A DNA stretch of 64,000 nucleotides from Rhodococcus sp. P-2 (lineage in GTDB: Bacteria > Actinomycetota > Actinomycetes > Mycobacteriales > Mycobacteriaceae). Under the pieces are notes generated by a model. That model saw only the letters and a program-made list of their open reading frames with translations. It was not told the DNA's origin and made no database searches. The stretch is taken from assembly GCF_016598535.1 (NCBI RefSeq), contig NZ_CP066779.1:1-64000 (forward strand), in the 5' to 3' direction. Below, one piece after another: positions 21,387 through 31,274 of this stretch (position 1 is the stretch's first letter; every line of letters begins with the position of its first letter). The translations under genes were made by a program, and so were the position numbers.

Positions 21387-21399
21387 AGTTGAAAAGCAA

Positions 21400-22152
21400 T
21401 CAGTCTTCGAGAGCCGCGAGAACCTCGTCGGACAGATCGATGTTGGTGTAGACGTTCTGCACGTCGTCGGAGTCCTCGAGCGCGTCGACGAGCTTGAAGA
21501 TCTTGCGTGCGCCGTCGACATCCAGGGGAACCTCGACGGAAGCGCGGAAATCAGCTTCGGCTGAGTCGTAGTCGATGCCGGCTTCCTGCAGCGCCGAACG
21601 CACTGCAACCAGATCCTGTGGCTCACTGACGATTTCGAAGGTTTCACCGAGATCGGTGACCTCTTCGGCGCCGGCGTCGAGCACAGCCATCAGGACGTCG
21701 TCCTCCGACTGGCCGTTCTTCTCGAGCGTGACGACGCCCTTGCGAGCGAACAGGTAGGACACCGAACCCGGGTCTGCGAGGTTTCCACCGTTGCGGGTCA
21801 TCGCGGTGCGAACTTCACCGGCTGCGCGGTTGCGGTTGTCAGTGAGGCACTCGATCAGAACGGCGACGCCGTTGGGTCCGTAACCCTCGTACATGATGGT
21901 CTGCCAGTCTGCGCCGCCCGCTTCTTCACCGGCGCCGCGCTTGCGCGCACGCTCGATGTTGTCATTGGGAACTGACGTCTTCTTCGCCTTCTGGATGGCG
22001 TCGTACAAGGTGGGGTTGCCCGTGGGATCGCCACCGCCGGTTCGTGCCGCCACCTCGATGTTCTTGATCAGCTTCGCGAAGGATTTGCCACGACGTGCGT
22101 CGATCACAGCCTTCTTGTGCTTGGTGGTGGCCCATTTTGAGTGGCCGCTCAT
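21400..22152 (-). CDS. yebC: YebC/PmpR-family protein (TACO1-like)
   Basis: The 250-aa protein begins with the family hallmark [14 protein letters not shown] and continues with [19 protein letters not shown]. Members were long annotated as transcriptional regulators; recent work on the family links them to translation of proline-rich stretches. The ATG at 22152 gives the canonical N-terminus, so the open frame further upstream is not coding. Next to ruvC as in many bacteria. Confidence 0.96.
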   Translation of the reverse strand: MSGHSKWATTKHKKAVIDARRGKSFAKLIKNIEVAARTGGGDPTGNPTLYDAIQKAKKTSVPNDNIERARKRGAGEEAGGADWQTIMYEGYGPNGVAVLIECLTDNRNRAAGEVRTAMTRNGGNLADPGSVSYLFARKGVVTLEKNGQSEDDVLMAVLDAGAEEVTDLGETFEIVSEPQDLVAVRSALQEAGIDYDSAEADFRASVEVPLDVDGARKIFKLVDALEDSDDVQNVYTNIDLSDEVLAALED

Positions 22153-22278
22153 GCGATTCAAGCCCCTTTCCTGCTGCGTTGCGCACGCCGAATGCGCGTC
22201 TTTCAGCTCTGCCGATGTTACCCGTCCCACGTCACAACTCGCTGCATCCCCCGACACGAATTAGTCAAACCTGGCATT

Positions 22279-22297
22279 GTTTGCATAGAATGCAAAC
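22279..22297 (+). promoter_or_regulatory. Operator and promoter of the GntR gene
   Basis: A perfect 8-bp inverted repeat (gtttgcatagaatgcaaac, 3-base spacer) ends exactly one base before the regulator's ATG. It contains a -10-like tagaat at 22286-22291, so transcription should begin at or next to the ATG and the mRNA would be leaderless. A repressor bound here would cover the promoter, which fits autoregulation. Confidence 0.7.
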
Positions 22298-22654
22298 ATG
22301 TTGGTCCGAATAGATCACGCCTCCACAACTCCACTCGCGGAGCAGATTGCAGCCGGGGTTCGTGGCTCGGTCATCCGCGGTGAGATCGGTCCAGGTGACC
22401 GCCTGCCGTCCGCTCGCGCCCTTGCCGAGTCGATCGACGTCAATCTCCATACGGTTCTTCGTGCGTACGCAACACTGCGCGACGAAGGCCTGCTCGACCT
22501 CCGACGCGGACGTGGCGCCGTCATTCGCGCCGAATTCGACTCGGGAAGAACAGCTCTCAACGAATCTGCGCGCGAGTTCGTACGGCAAGCCCGAAATCTC
22601 GGACTCGACACCGCGCACATGCTCGACCTCATCAAGGAGACCAGCACACAATGA
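22298..22654 (+). CDS. GntR-family transcriptional regulator (YtrA type)
   Basis: A 118-aa protein with an N-terminal winged helix (TPLAEQIAAGVRGSVIRGEI, then DRLPSARALAESIDVNLHTV) and only a short C-terminal helix, the small YtrA-like form that usually controls a linked membrane protein or transporter. It overlaps the next gene by 4 bases (ATGA). The palindrome at its start codon is the obvious operator. Confidence 0.9.
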   Translation: MLVRIDHASTTPLAEQIAAGVRGSVIRGEIGPGDRLPSARALAESIDVNLHTVLRAYATLRDEGLLDLRRGRGAVIRAEFDSGRTALNESAREFVRQARNLGLDTAHMLDLIKETSTQ

Positions 22655-23571
22655 CGACCAGCAAGATCCGACTCTGGACAGCAGCTTCGCTGACTCTGAT
22701 CCCGACCCTGATCCTGGTTCTCGCACGCTTCGCGTGGGGTGACCGCCTACCCGAGACCGTCGCGAGCCATTGGTCCGGGTCGAACCCGGACGGGTTCAGC
22801 ACCACGACGACCTTTTTCTCCATCGCGCTGGCGATATCACTGGTGGCAGTCGTTATCGCGTGTGTTGTCGCGGCCCGTTCGAGTGACAACGCCCCCCTGT
22901 TTCTCGCCGTCACCTCGATCTCGAGCGCAACGCTGGCGACGATCTGGATTCTGAGCGTTGCCCTGACGCTCGATGCCGGAACGCCGGCAGACGCACGTAT
23001 CGGCTGGTGGATTCTTGCGCCGATCGCGGCGGTACTCGTGGGAGTTCTGGCATACGCGCTGCCTGACCAGCAACGAAACGGCCCGAAGTCGCCCCTGCCG
23101 ACTCCGACGCTCGACACTCCACTGACGTCATCCGAACGTGCAGTGTGGATCGGGCAGGTCCGCAGCGTCTGGCCGTGGATCGCTACCGCCGGCCTCGTAG
23201 TTCTCGTGATCGCGACTGCCGCGTATTCGGATTGGTGGGTTGCCGTGATCCTGGGTGTATCCACCCTCGCCGTCACAGCATTCGCGTCGGTCACCGTGCG
23301 CGTCGACCGTCACGGTGTCGGCATCAGTTCCTGGGGCGTTCGATGGAAGAAGATCCCCATTTCGAAGGTGAAGTCCGCGTCGGTCGACGCGATACGTCCG
23401 GCCGAATGGGGTGGATGGGGGTACCGGATCACACCTCGTGGAACAGCCGTCACGCTCCGCTCGGGCGAGGCCATCGTGGTCACTCTCGAGAACGGACGAC
23501 TGTTCGCCGTGACCGTCGATCACCCGGAAGACGGTGTGAAGCTGATCAATTCGCTGGTTCAGGCCGGTTGA
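22651..23571 (+). CDS. DUF1648-type membrane protein
   Basis: A 306-aa membrane protein. It starts with the DUF1648 pattern (a helix, then LPETVASHWSGSNPDGFS, then a second helix) as in SdpI-like immunity and regulator-linked proteins. Four to six hydrophobic segments lie between residues 5 and 215; the last ~100 residues are soluble and PH-like (VDRHGVGISSWGVRWKKIP). Co-translated with the GntR gene, so probably its target. The effector is unknown. Confidence 0.8.
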   Translation: MTTSKIRLWTAASLTLIPTLILVLARFAWGDRLPETVASHWSGSNPDGFSTTTTFFSIALAISLVAVVIACVVAARSSDNAPLFLAVTSISSATLATIWILSVALTLDAGTPADARIGWWILAPIAAVLVGVLAYALPDQQRNGPKSPLPTPTLDTPLTSSERAVWIGQVRSVWPWIATAGLVVLVIATAAYSDWWVAVILGVSTLAVTAFASVTVRVDRHGVGISSWGVRWKKIPISKVKSASVDAIRPAEWGGWGYRITPRGTAVTLRSGEAIVVTLENGRLFAVTVDHPEDGVKLINSLVQAG

Positions 23572-23584
23572 TTCACGAACGACG

Positions 23585-24286
23585 TCAATTTACGAACAAC
23601 ACGGCAGCGGCATTGCCGGCGAGGTAGAAGCCGGCAATGCCGAACACCCAACCCATTGCGCTGTCGCCGTGGTGAGAGATGAACGAATCCACTCGGCGCA
23701 GCGGCTTGTCGAGGCGGTGGCCGGCCACGACCCGCCCGAACAGAAGAAGGACCGCTGGCGCGGCCATGATCAGACAGTAACCGGCAAGTATCGACGCAGA
23801 CGTGACTGCGGACAACCCAGCAGCGGTGATCATCGCGATTGCCGCCAAGTAAGGCAGCATCGTCACCAATTCAGCAGTCCCGGCAGCAATCGCCAGAAGT
23901 ACAACACTTCTCGCGGAACTCGCCGAGCCCAGCACCCGCTCTCGCCAAACATGAGTTCGATCGGCCTGACCGGATGTGCGCCTCCTCTCGGAATCGAATC
24001 GAAAGCTCCACGCGAACAACGCGATACCGAGAATCAACTGCGCACCGCGGGCTGCGGGGGTTTCGAGCAGCGGGGCGACGACAGGCATGCCTGCCCGTGC
24101 CGTCGTCCAGACTGCCACCCCGACAACAAAATAGAACGTCGTGATGACCACCAGATAGATCAGCAGCCTGCGAACGTGCGGTCGTCCCGGCATCAACAAC
24201 ATCCAGACCGGGACGACCAACGTTCCGATGCTCGTACTGTCCAGCAGGGCGAGTCCGCCCAGGGTCACGAGTAGGACGAGGTCCAC
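23585..24286 (-). CDS. GAP-family (Sap-like) membrane protein
   Basis: A 233-aa polytopic membrane protein with about six helices, starting LVLLVTLGGLALLDSTSIGT, the hallmark of the GAP/Sap family linked in mycobacteria to glycolipid export. The GTG at 24286 follows the stop of the small upstream gene with one base between them. The substrate is unknown. Confidence 0.72.
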   Translation of the reverse strand: MDLVLLVTLGGLALLDSTSIGTLVVPVWMLLMPGRPHVRRLLIYLVVITTFYFVVGVAVWTTARAGMPVVAPLLETPAARGAQLILGIALFAWSFRFDSERRRTSGQADRTHVWRERVLGSASSARSVVLLAIAAGTAELVTMLPYLAAIAMITAAGLSAVTSASILAGYCLIMAAPAVLLLFGRVVAGHRLDKPLRRVDSFISHHGDSAMGWVFGIAGFYLAGNAAAVLFVN

Positions 24287-24287
24287 G

Positions 24288-24488
24288 TCAGTCGTTTCGG
24301 CGCTCGGGTATCGCCGTCTCCCTCGTTCGGACTGCATTCACGATGTCGAAAGCACCGATGATCGCGAGGATCACGCCGAGTGGCCCGCCGCGAAACCAGA
24401 AGAACTCGGCGTCACGCGCGAACAGCCACAGGCAGCCGCCACCGACGACCAAGAGAATGCCGATCATCAACTCGAATCGAATTTTCAT
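24288..24488 (-). CDS. Small two-helix membrane protein
   Basis: A 66-aa protein with two hydrophobic segments (about residues 6-24 and 36-52) and a basic C-terminus (RTRETAIPERRND). Its stop lies one base from the start of the GAP-family gene, so the two are likely co-expressed. A ggagg sits very close to the ATG. I do not recognise the family. Confidence 0.6.
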   Translation of the reverse strand: MKIRFELMIGILLVVGGGCLWLFARDAEFFWFRGGPLGVILAIIGAFDIVNAVRTRETAIPERRND

Positions 24489-24596
24489 GCCTCCAGCGTG
24501 TCTTCTCTCTCGAATCCGCACATCAGTCATCGGAACAACGCCGATCTCATCATTTGGTATGACAAGTCGAGCGCCCCGATGTGCTCTGATAAGTCT

Positions 24597-25826
24597 GTGG
24601 TGACCAGAAGTCGGAGTGTCGGCAAGTGGAACGATCCGCTCATCGCCTTCGGCTTGTTCGCGATCGGGGCGCTCCTCTACCTCGTCGGCTTGTACGAAAT
24701 GTGGACCGATGTCGGAGCTGTCGCCGACGTCCCCGTCGGAGTCCGGATCGGGATGCTGGCTCTGCTGTGTGCAATCGACTCGTTCCGGCGGGTGCGCCCG
24801 GCCACGGCCCTGGCGGCGGGGACCGTCATCGTCGCGGTCGACGCCGCCCTTGGCCCCACTCTGCCGATGTGGCTGGTTCTCTCGGATCTCACCTACGCCG
24901 CAGTTCTGTACGGGACGGCTCGGCTGGGCCGCGTGGTGTGTTCTCTGACCGCGGTGACGGTTGCCGCGCTCGCCGCCCTCGTCTATCTGTCCACCCAGGA
25001 CGTCCGCGCTGCAGCCGGGGCAGGCGTCGTGACCGCTCTGTTCTTCGGTACGCCGGTGTGGTGGGCACTGGTCATCCGTCGACAGGTCGAACTGACCGAG
25101 GCCGAACGTGAGCGTTCCCGAGTCCACGAAGCACTCGCCGTTCTGGACCGCGAGGCCGCAGTCGCTCACGAACGCGCGACCATGGCGCGCGATCTGCACG
25201 ACGTGATCGCGAGCCACCTCTCCGCCATCGCAATCCACTCGGAGGCCGCACTGTCCACCGCAGCTCTCTCCGCTGAACGGGGTGAACCCGACGATGAACG
25301 ACAAACTGGCTTGCGGGAGATGATCGGGGCGATCAGATCGAGCAGTCTCGCGGGCCTTTCCGAGATGCGGTCGATGATCGAACTGCTCCACGCCGGAGAC
25401 GACGAGACCCCGGACCCGCGTTCCTCTCCCCCGAGGCTGACCGAGTTGCCCGTCGTCCTGGACGCAGTTCGGGCAGCCGGCGGCACTGTGCACGTTGCGA
25501 TCGACATCGATGCTGCCGATCTGCCGAGCGTGGTCGATCATACGGCGTATCGAATCACCCAGGAGGCGTTGACCAATGCACTCAAGCATGCGCCCGGAGC
25601 GCCGATCTCGATGTCGATCTCTCTCCAGCACAATGCATTACAGATCGAGATCCGAAACCCCGTCGGTCACGACACATCCAATCCGCGGGTAGGAACGCAT
25701 GGACTTGCAAACATGCGTCACCGCGCCGAGCTGCTGGGCGGTTCACTCGACGCACTTCCGGTCGACGGAGAATGGACGGTATGCGCGCAACTACCGGTCC
25801 CCGCACCGAGCGGAACGGATCGGTGA
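24597..25826 (+). CDS. Two-component sensor histidine kinase (NarL/DesK type)
   Basis: A 409-aa membrane kinase: four to six helices in the first ~160 residues, then a HisKA_3 dimerisation region with the phospho-acceptor in ARDLHDVIASHLSAIA, and an HATPase domain (YRITQEALTNALKHAPG, GTHGLANMRHRAELLGG). The start is taken as GTG 24597; a -10-like gataag lies just before it, so the message may be leaderless. It overlaps its response regulator by 4 bases. The signal is unknown. Confidence 0.88.
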   Translation: MVTRSRSVGKWNDPLIAFGLFAIGALLYLVGLYEMWTDVGAVADVPVGVRIGMLALLCAIDSFRRVRPATALAAGTVIVAVDAALGPTLPMWLVLSDLTYAAVLYGTARLGRVVCSLTAVTVAALAALVYLSTQDVRAAAGAGVVTALFFGTPVWWALVIRRQVELTEAERERSRVHEALAVLDREAAVAHERATMARDLHDVIASHLSAIAIHSEAALSTAALSAERGEPDDERQTGLREMIGAIRSSSLAGLSEMRSMIELLHAGDDETPDPRSSPPRLTELPVVLDAVRAAGGTVHVAIDIDAADLPSVVDHTAYRITQEALTNALKHAPGAPISMSISLQHNALQIEIRNPVGHDTSNPRVGTHGLANMRHRAELLGGSLDALPVDGEWTVCAQLPVPAPSGTDR

Positions 25827-26458
25827 TCACTGTCGCTCTGGTCGACGACCACGCCGCGATCCGTTCCGGCGTGTCGATGATCCTGCGGCAGCACGACGAC
25901 ATCGAAGTCGTCGCGGAGGCCGGTGACGGAGCGTCGGCGATCACGGTCACTCGGACACATCAACCCGACGTCGTGCTGATGGACATCCGGATGCCGGGCA
26001 CCGACGGCATCGAAGCGACACGCCAGATCGTCGGAACTACCCGAAGCCACGTACTGGTGTTGACCACCTTCGATCTCGACGAATACGTCTTCGCGGCCCT
26101 GCGCGCTGGTGCGTCGGGATTCCTGGTCAAGACTGCGACCGCAGACGAGCTGACCAGTGCTATCCGCAATGTCGCAGCCGGAGATGCAGTGCTCGCTCCT
26201 CGCGCGGCGCGTGCACTGATCGGCGAGTTCGTCCAGCGTGCACCCAAACCCACCGAACCGATGGGATTGAGCGAGCTCACCGACCGTGAACGTGAGGTGC
26301 TCGCGCTGCTGGGGACCGGTCTGTCGAATGCCGAACTGTCGCGGGAACTCGGTGTCGGTGCTCCGACGGTGAAGTCGCATGTGTCGCGAGTTCTGTCGAA
26401 GTTGCACCTCACCTCACGCGTCCAGGCGGCGATCCTTGCCCGCGAACTGGAGCTGTAG
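25823..26458 (+). CDS. NarL/LuxR-family response regulator
   Basis: A 211-aa regulator with a receiver domain (phospho-acceptor Asp in VLMDIRMPGTDG) and a C-terminal LuxR helix-turn-helix (LTDREREVLALLGTGLSN, VKSHVSRVLSKL). The GTG at 25823 overlaps the kinase stop (GTGA) and gives the standard N-terminus VITVALVDDHAA. It acts with the preceding kinase; the regulon cannot be inferred, though the divergent small membrane and GAP-family genes are candidates. Confidence 0.93.
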   Translation: MITVALVDDHAAIRSGVSMILRQHDDIEVVAEAGDGASAITVTRTHQPDVVLMDIRMPGTDGIEATRQIVGTTRSHVLVLTTFDLDEYVFAALRAGASGFLVKTATADELTSAIRNVAAGDAVLAPRAARALIGEFVQRAPKPTEPMGLSELTDREREVLALLGTGLSNAELSRELGVGAPTVKSHVSRVLSKLHLTSRVQAAILARELEL

Positions 26459-26484
26459 GTTCGGCCGAGGCTGAGTGTGCATCG

Positions 26485-27093
26485 TTATCCGCGCACCAGA
26501 TCGACGAACATCTCGTGCACCCGACGGTCACCGGTCACCTCGGGATGGAATGACGTGGCGATCACCGAGCCCTGCCGAACCGCGACGATCCGGCCCGCGG
26601 CCTCCCCCGCAGCGGCGGGAACCTGCGCAAGGACCTGAACGCCCGGACCGACTCGCTCCACCCACGGGGCGCGGATGAAGACGGCGCGGATGGGATCACC
26701 GATGATGCCCTCGAACTCCAGGTCGGACTCGAAAGAATCGACCTGCCTGCCGAAAGCGTTGCGGCGCACCGTCATGTCGATGGCGCCGAGATGTTCGGCG
26801 TCCGGCCGGGTGTCGAGTACCTCGCTGGCGAGCAGAATCATGCCGGCACACGAACCGTAGGCCGGCAGCCCGCCGCGGAGTCGCTCACGAAGCGGTTCCA
26901 ACAGTTCGAACACCTGCAGAAGCCGGCTCATGGTGGTGGATTCGCCACCCGGAATCACGATTCCGTCTACCTTGTCCAACTCCTCCGGCCGACGGACACC
27001 CACGGCATCGGCACCCGAATCATCAAGTGCGGCAAGGTGCTCGCGAACATCACCCTGGAGAGCGAGTACACCGATCAAAGGACGCGTCATCAC
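26485..27093 (-). CDS. pdxT: Pyridoxal 5'-phosphate synthase glutaminase subunit PdxT
   Basis: Supplies ammonia from glutamine to PdxS for vitamin B6 synthesis. The 202-aa amidotransferase has the [11 protein letters not shown] loop, nucleophile Cys in [11 protein letters not shown] and the His-Glu pair in SFHPEVTGD. The start is GTG 27093 or ATG 27090; both overlap the stop of the upstream tesB gene. Its partner pdxS lies 5.3 kb away, on the same strand. Confidence 0.95.
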   Translation of the reverse strand: MMTRPLIGVLALQGDVREHLAALDDSGADAVGVRRPEELDKVDGIVIPGGESTTMSRLLQVFELLEPLRERLRGGLPAYGSCAGMILLASEVLDTRPDAEHLGAIDMTVRRNAFGRQVDSFESDLEFEGIIGDPIRAVFIRAPWVERVGPGVQVLAQVPAAAGEAAGRIVAVRQGSVIATSFHPEVTGDRRVHEMFVDLVRG

Positions 27094-27959
27094 ACAGTTC
27101 CTGTCTTGTTCTCACGGCTGTTCTTGCTCTCATGGCTGTCGGGTTCGCGTTCCAGACGCGTCAAACCCTCCTGAACCACCGCTGCCACCATGTTGCCATC
27201 GCGATCGTAGATACGCCCCTGAGTGAGCGCGCGACCGAAACCTGCCGACGGTGACGTCTGGTCGTAGAGCAACCACTCGTCCGCCCGGAACGGACGCAGG
27301 AACCACATCGCATGATCGAGCGAAGCAGTCTGCGTCTTCACGCCCCGGTGCGGGACTTTCGAAGTTCCGAGCAGGGTCATGTCACTGAGGTACGCAAGCG
27401 TGCAGATGTGCAGCAGCGGACGATCCGGCAGAGCCTCGCGGTAGCGCATCCACACGCGTTGTTGCGCGGCGAGATCCGGCGCTGACGCGCTCTGCTCAGC
27501 GGGCACAATTCTGATGTCCCAGTTCTTCCACTCCTGGTAGAACTGCGATTCAGCCAATTTGGGAACAGTCTGCGCGTCCGGCAAATCCTCCGGCGCCGGA
27601 ACGGAGGGCATCCGATCCTGGTGCTCGATACCTTCGTCGTCGACGTGGAACGAGGCCGACATCGTGAAGATCGTCTTGCCGTCCTGGACTGCGTTCACCC
27701 GGCGGGTGCAGAACGAGCGTCCGTCGCGGATGCGGTCCACCAGGTAGACCGTCGGAATCTTCGGGTTGCCCGGACGCAGAAAGTATCCGTGCAACGAGTG
27801 CACGTGGTAGCTCTCGTCAACGGTGCTCACGGCAGAAACCAACGACTGCCCGGCAACCTGCCCGCCGAACGTCCGTTGAAGCGCGGTGGGATGGACCGCA
27901 CCACGGAAGATGTCCTTCTCCAGGTGTTCGAGCGCGAGGATCTCCTCGATACCAACCAT
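27090..27959 (-). CDS. tesB: Acyl-CoA thioesterase II (TesB), copy 1
   Basis: Hydrolyses acyl-CoA to fatty acid and CoA. The 289-aa protein shows the double hot-dog layout with [10 protein letters not shown] near residue 35 and [17 protein letters not shown] near the end. The ATG at 27959 has a cggagg ribosome site. It overlaps pdxT, as in mycobacteria where tesB lies between pdxS and pdxT. A second copy lies at 28.7 kb. Confidence 0.92.
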   Translation of the reverse strand: MVGIEEILALEHLEKDIFRGAVHPTALQRTFGGQVAGQSLVSAVSTVDESYHVHSLHGYFLRPGNPKIPTVYLVDRIRDGRSFCTRRVNAVQDGKTIFTMSASFHVDDEGIEHQDRMPSVPAPEDLPDAQTVPKLAESQFYQEWKNWDIRIVPAEQSASAPDLAAQQRVWMRYREALPDRPLLHICTLAYLSDMTLLGTSKVPHRGVKTQTASLDHAMWFLRPFRADEWLLYDQTSPSAGFGRALTQGRIYDRDGNMVAAVVQEGLTRLEREPDSHESKNSRENKTGTV

Positions 27960-27996
27960 GAGTCCTCCGAAAACATAGACCGCCACACTGGGCGCG

Positions 27997-28662
27997 ATGA
28001 CGGTTCACAATATCGCCTCGGCGAGCGGGCACGGCACCATGGTGGGCGTGAGTACATTCATCCCGTCCACTCCCCTCGCCCTGGCCGAGCAGATTGCAAG
28101 GCTGAGCGGATCCCTTCCGTCGGTGGCGGTAGTAGCGATCGACGGACCTGATTGTGCGCAGCCGTCTCGGCTCGCGGAACTGGTCGGCGCCGCGGTCGAG
28201 TCGCACAACAGACCGAGTGCTGTTGTGTCACTGCACGACTACGTGCGACCGGCCTCGCTGCGATACGAGTTCGGCCACGAGGATGGGTTGAGTTACCGCA
28301 CCATCTGGTTCGACTATCCGGCACTCGATCGCGAAGTGATCACCGCGGCCCGCACCAAACGAACGCTGTTGCCGAAACTCTGGGACGAACCCACCGATCG
28401 ATCGGCTCGCTCGATCCGTATCCCCGTCCATGAGCGCGCGGTCATCGTGATCGCCGGTCCGATGTTGCTCGGGCGTGGGCTGGAGTTCGACGTCAGCGTC
28501 CGCCTGGACATGAGCGAGGCTGCCATGCGGCGGCACACACCGGAGGCGGATCTGTGGACCGTCGACGCACTCCTCGAACACCGATCAGAGGTGTACGAGG
28601 AGGTCGATTTCGAGGTCAGGTACGACCATCCAGCTCGGCCTGCGGTGCGGTCTCGCCCCTGA
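27997..28662 (+). CDS. Uridine-kinase-like protein with degenerate P-loop
   Basis: A 221-aa protein with the overall shape of a uridine kinase/P-loop nucleoside kinase: VAVVAIDGPDCAQPSRLAEL where the P-loop should be, a mid-region SLHDYVRP and a late DMSEAAMRRH segment. The canonical GxxxxGK(S/T) is missing, so ATP binding in the usual way is doubtful. It is divergent from tesB copy 1 and flanked by the two tesB genes. Function unknown. Confidence 0.6.
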   Translation: MTVHNIASASGHGTMVGVSTFIPSTPLALAEQIARLSGSLPSVAVVAIDGPDCAQPSRLAELVGAAVESHNRPSAVVSLHDYVRPASLRYEFGHEDGLSYRTIWFDYPALDREVITAARTKRTLLPKLWDEPTDRSARSIRIPVHERAVIVIAGPMLLGRGLEFDVSVRLDMSEAAMRRHTPEADLWTVDALLEHRSEVYEEVDFEVRYDHPARPAVRSRP

Positions 28663-28698
28663 AGGGTCTCACTGCGATGGGTCTCACTTCAGGCGACG

Positions 28699-29520
28699 TC
28701 ACTTCGGCCGATAGAGCCTGGTCAGGCCTTCCTGGACGACTGCAGCAACCATATTTCCTCGGCTGTCGAAGATTCGTCCCTGCGTCAGTGCGCGACCGAA
28801 GCCCGCTGACGGCGACGTCTGGTCGTACAACAGCCACTCGTCGGCCCGGAACGGACGCAGGAACCACATGGCGTGATCGAGCGACGCGCTTTGCATGGCG
28901 ACGTCCATGTGAGGGCCGCGGGAAGATCCGAGCAGCGTCATGTCGCTCATGTACGCAAGCGTGCACACGTGAAATACCGGGTCGTCCGGGAGAGCCTCGC
29001 GGGAACGGAACCACACTTGCTGCTGCGCGGCAGCGCCTGGACGTTTGTTGATATCGGCCTTCGGCACCATTCGCAGGTCCCAGTCGGACCACTCGCGCGC
29101 CAACCACGCAGTTTCTGGGTCTTCCGAATCCTGGGCGATGGCCAAGGTCTCGGGGTCGGGGACCGGTGGCATCTCGTCCTGGTGCTCGATGCCTTCGTCC
29201 TGGACGTGGAAGGATGCCGACATCGTGAAAATGGCTTGTCCGTCTTGGATTCCGGTGACGAGTCGGGTCGCGAACGATCGACCGTCTCGAACTCGATCCA
29301 CCAGAAAGACCGTCGGTTCCATCGGATTGCCCGGACGCAGGAAGTACCCGTGCAGCGAATGTACCGAGTAGGCCGGATCGACTGTGCGTACCGCCGATAC
29401 CAATGCCTGTCCGGCGACCTGGCCGCCGAAAGTGCGGGTCAGGGTGGTCTCCGCGATGATTCCTCGAAAGATGTCCCGCTCGAGGCGTTCCAACTCCAGA
29501 ATTTCTTCGATCCTCGCCAT
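28699..29520 (-). CDS. tesB: Acyl-CoA thioesterase II (TesB), copy 2
   Basis: A 273-aa paralogue of the gene at 27.1 kb, with the same [10 protein letters not shown] and [17 protein letters not shown] motifs and a shared C-terminal [14 protein letters not shown]. The ATG at 29520 matches the N-terminus of copy 1 (MARIEEILELERLERD vs [16 protein letters not shown]). The copies are clearly diverged, so the duplication is not recent. Confidence 0.9.
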   Translation of the reverse strand: MARIEEILELERLERDIFRGIIAETTLTRTFGGQVAGQALVSAVRTVDPAYSVHSLHGYFLRPGNPMEPTVFLVDRVRDGRSFATRLVTGIQDGQAIFTMSASFHVQDEGIEHQDEMPPVPDPETLAIAQDSEDPETAWLAREWSDWDLRMVPKADINKRPGAAAQQQVWFRSREALPDDPVFHVCTLAYMSDMTLLGSSRGPHMDVAMQSASLDHAMWFLRPFRADEWLLYDQTSPSAGFGRALTQGRIFDSRGNMVAAVVQEGLTRLYRPK

Positions 29521-29633
29521 CGATGCTCCACATCTTCCCGTGTACCGACGTCTACCGACCTTCACACAATGCCTGACGCACCCCCCGCCACCAAAGTGGG
29601 CATCCAAAATCAAGGAGTGACACGCCGATCTAC

Positions 29634-31145
29634 TCAGAATGGTGGTGGATCGTCTCCGTGATCGACGGTCTTCCGTCGGCCCCTCTTCTTCATTCGCAGG
29701 TGCATTCGTAACCGCTGCCGCCGGCGTTCACCTTTGACGCGCACAGCCTTGTTTTCCAGACGTGTGCGCCGACGCCGACCGCCCTCGGGCGGTACTGGCT
29801 CGAGCATTCCCGACATCAGACCTGACGGCCTCGTTCGGTAGCAATGTCCGGTCGGCGAGGTCAGCATGACGCTGCGGTCCGGGTTCGAGGTGTGCATCCA
29901 CTGACCGGAATGCTTGAGGCGGTGATGGTTTCGACAGTAAGCACTCATATTCGACGCCACGGTCTTTCCACCACGAGTGGGATCACGATGATCAAAAGGT
30001 TCAGTGTGATCGAGATCTGAATTCCATGCCGCGACATCGCAGTGCAACCACTGGCAGCTTCCTGCGATCACCCGCAACCAGGTGTCGAGGAACGCGCCCG
30101 GGCGGTACACGAACGCCGAAGGGGTTACGGGCGAAGGTGCTTGCTCGCTCGCACCGGCAGACTCACGCTCCGCGTCGGCTGGAACCTTCACCTTCCGAAT
30201 CACCGCACCCGCAGCGATGTCACGCGCATGCTCCGCACTGATCACTCCGTACCCGTCGAGGTGAGCGGGTTCGTCTGCGCCTGGTGCTTCACCACCTTGA
30301 AGCGCGGACTCAAGCACGACCACATGAACCAACGGCCGACGCACCACAACAATCCCGCTTCGACGTTGTGGGCAGTCGGCCCGGCCGCAATCACACGGCA
30401 GAATCGTCGACCCGGCTACCAACGCTCCCAATGCGTCGGCTCGTCGCTGCTCGTACTTACGGGAATCATGTCGACACACTGACAGTGCCAACTCCCGCAA
30501 CCGACCGTCGAAAGCCCGTGCGTTCTCCGCCGGAATACTCCCCAAGATCCGGGCCATTCCGTCCTCGGCAGCGCTCACACCCACAAACCGATCGGCCAGG
30601 GCGCGGCGTCGACGTTCCCTCATTCCCTCGGGATCCACCACGGCGACGATCCGGTCGATAGCCGCCGTCAATCGGCGACCGGTCAGGCCCGTACCGCCGT
30701 GAATCGGTGGGGCCGAAATCTTCTCGAGGAGTTGCCGTTCCACCTCGTCGATCACATCGTCGGCGACGTTGGCCGTTGCGGAGTCGATCAAGCCCACTCG
30801 ATAGAGATCGAGTTCTCCACGCGCCATAGCGGCACGCGTGCGGTGGAGGCGAGTCTTGAGAGAAAAGCCGAGACCGATCAACTTTCCCGCCGCGGCACGA
30901 CCCATGGTCAACGCCGCGCCGAGCTCTGCCTCAGCCAGTTCGTGAGCGGTGGACGACCACGCGCCGGCATCGGAGTGGTCAGCGCTGCGACGCTCGAAGA
31001 ACTCGGCAATGGCGGCGAGTTTCCGTTCCACGAGCATCGATTCACGCGCATGCAGGTCGGCGATGAGATCGATGAGGGCGCAGTCGGATTCGGCACCGGG
31101 CAGCTGCGCTGCGGTACCTGAACTTCCTACTCCGTCATCGAACAT
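29634..31145 (-). CDS. DUF222/13E12-repeat protein with HNH nuclease domain
   Basis: A 503-aa protein of the family widespread in Corynebacteriales (13E12 repeat in M. tuberculosis). The N-terminal DUF222 region is helical and Arg/Ala-rich; the C-terminal HNH domain has DLDHTEPFDH and YCRNHHRLKHSG, and the tail is very basic. The nuclease fold is clear, but the biological role of this multi-copy family is not established. It is an insertion relative to the mycobacterial pdx locus. Confidence 0.85.
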   Translation of the reverse strand: MFDDGVGSSGTAAQLPGAESDCALIDLIADLHARESMLVERKLAAIAEFFERRSADHSDAGAWSSTAHELAEAELGAALTMGRAAAGKLIGLGFSLKTRLHRTRAAMARGELDLYRVGLIDSATANVADDVIDEVERQLLEKISAPPIHGGTGLTGRRLTAAIDRIVAVVDPEGMRERRRRALADRFVGVSAAEDGMARILGSIPAENARAFDGRLRELALSVCRHDSRKYEQRRADALGALVAGSTILPCDCGRADCPQRRSGIVVVRRPLVHVVVLESALQGGEAPGADEPAHLDGYGVISAEHARDIAAGAVIRKVKVPADAERESAGASEQAPSPVTPSAFVYRPGAFLDTWLRVIAGSCQWLHCDVAAWNSDLDHTEPFDHRDPTRGGKTVASNMSAYCRNHHRLKHSGQWMHTSNPDRSVMLTSPTGHCYRTRPSGLMSGMLEPVPPEGGRRRRTRLENKAVRVKGERRRQRLRMHLRMKKRGRRKTVDHGDDPPPF

Positions 31146-31274
31146 TCCTCAACCATATTCGAAACTCTGTTCGAATCGCTATGGTTTCCGGAAATCAGTC
31201 CGAAGAATCCCGATTGACCGAAAATTGTTGCGGAGCAACATTTGCGGCCACTCTTGTTTCGGCAACGGATTCCA

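Noticed and set aside
29634-31145. The HNH/DUF222 gene as part of a defence or homing system
   Set aside because: This family is a common multi-copy chromosomal family in the order, and no methylase, immunity gene or insertion boundary lies beside it.
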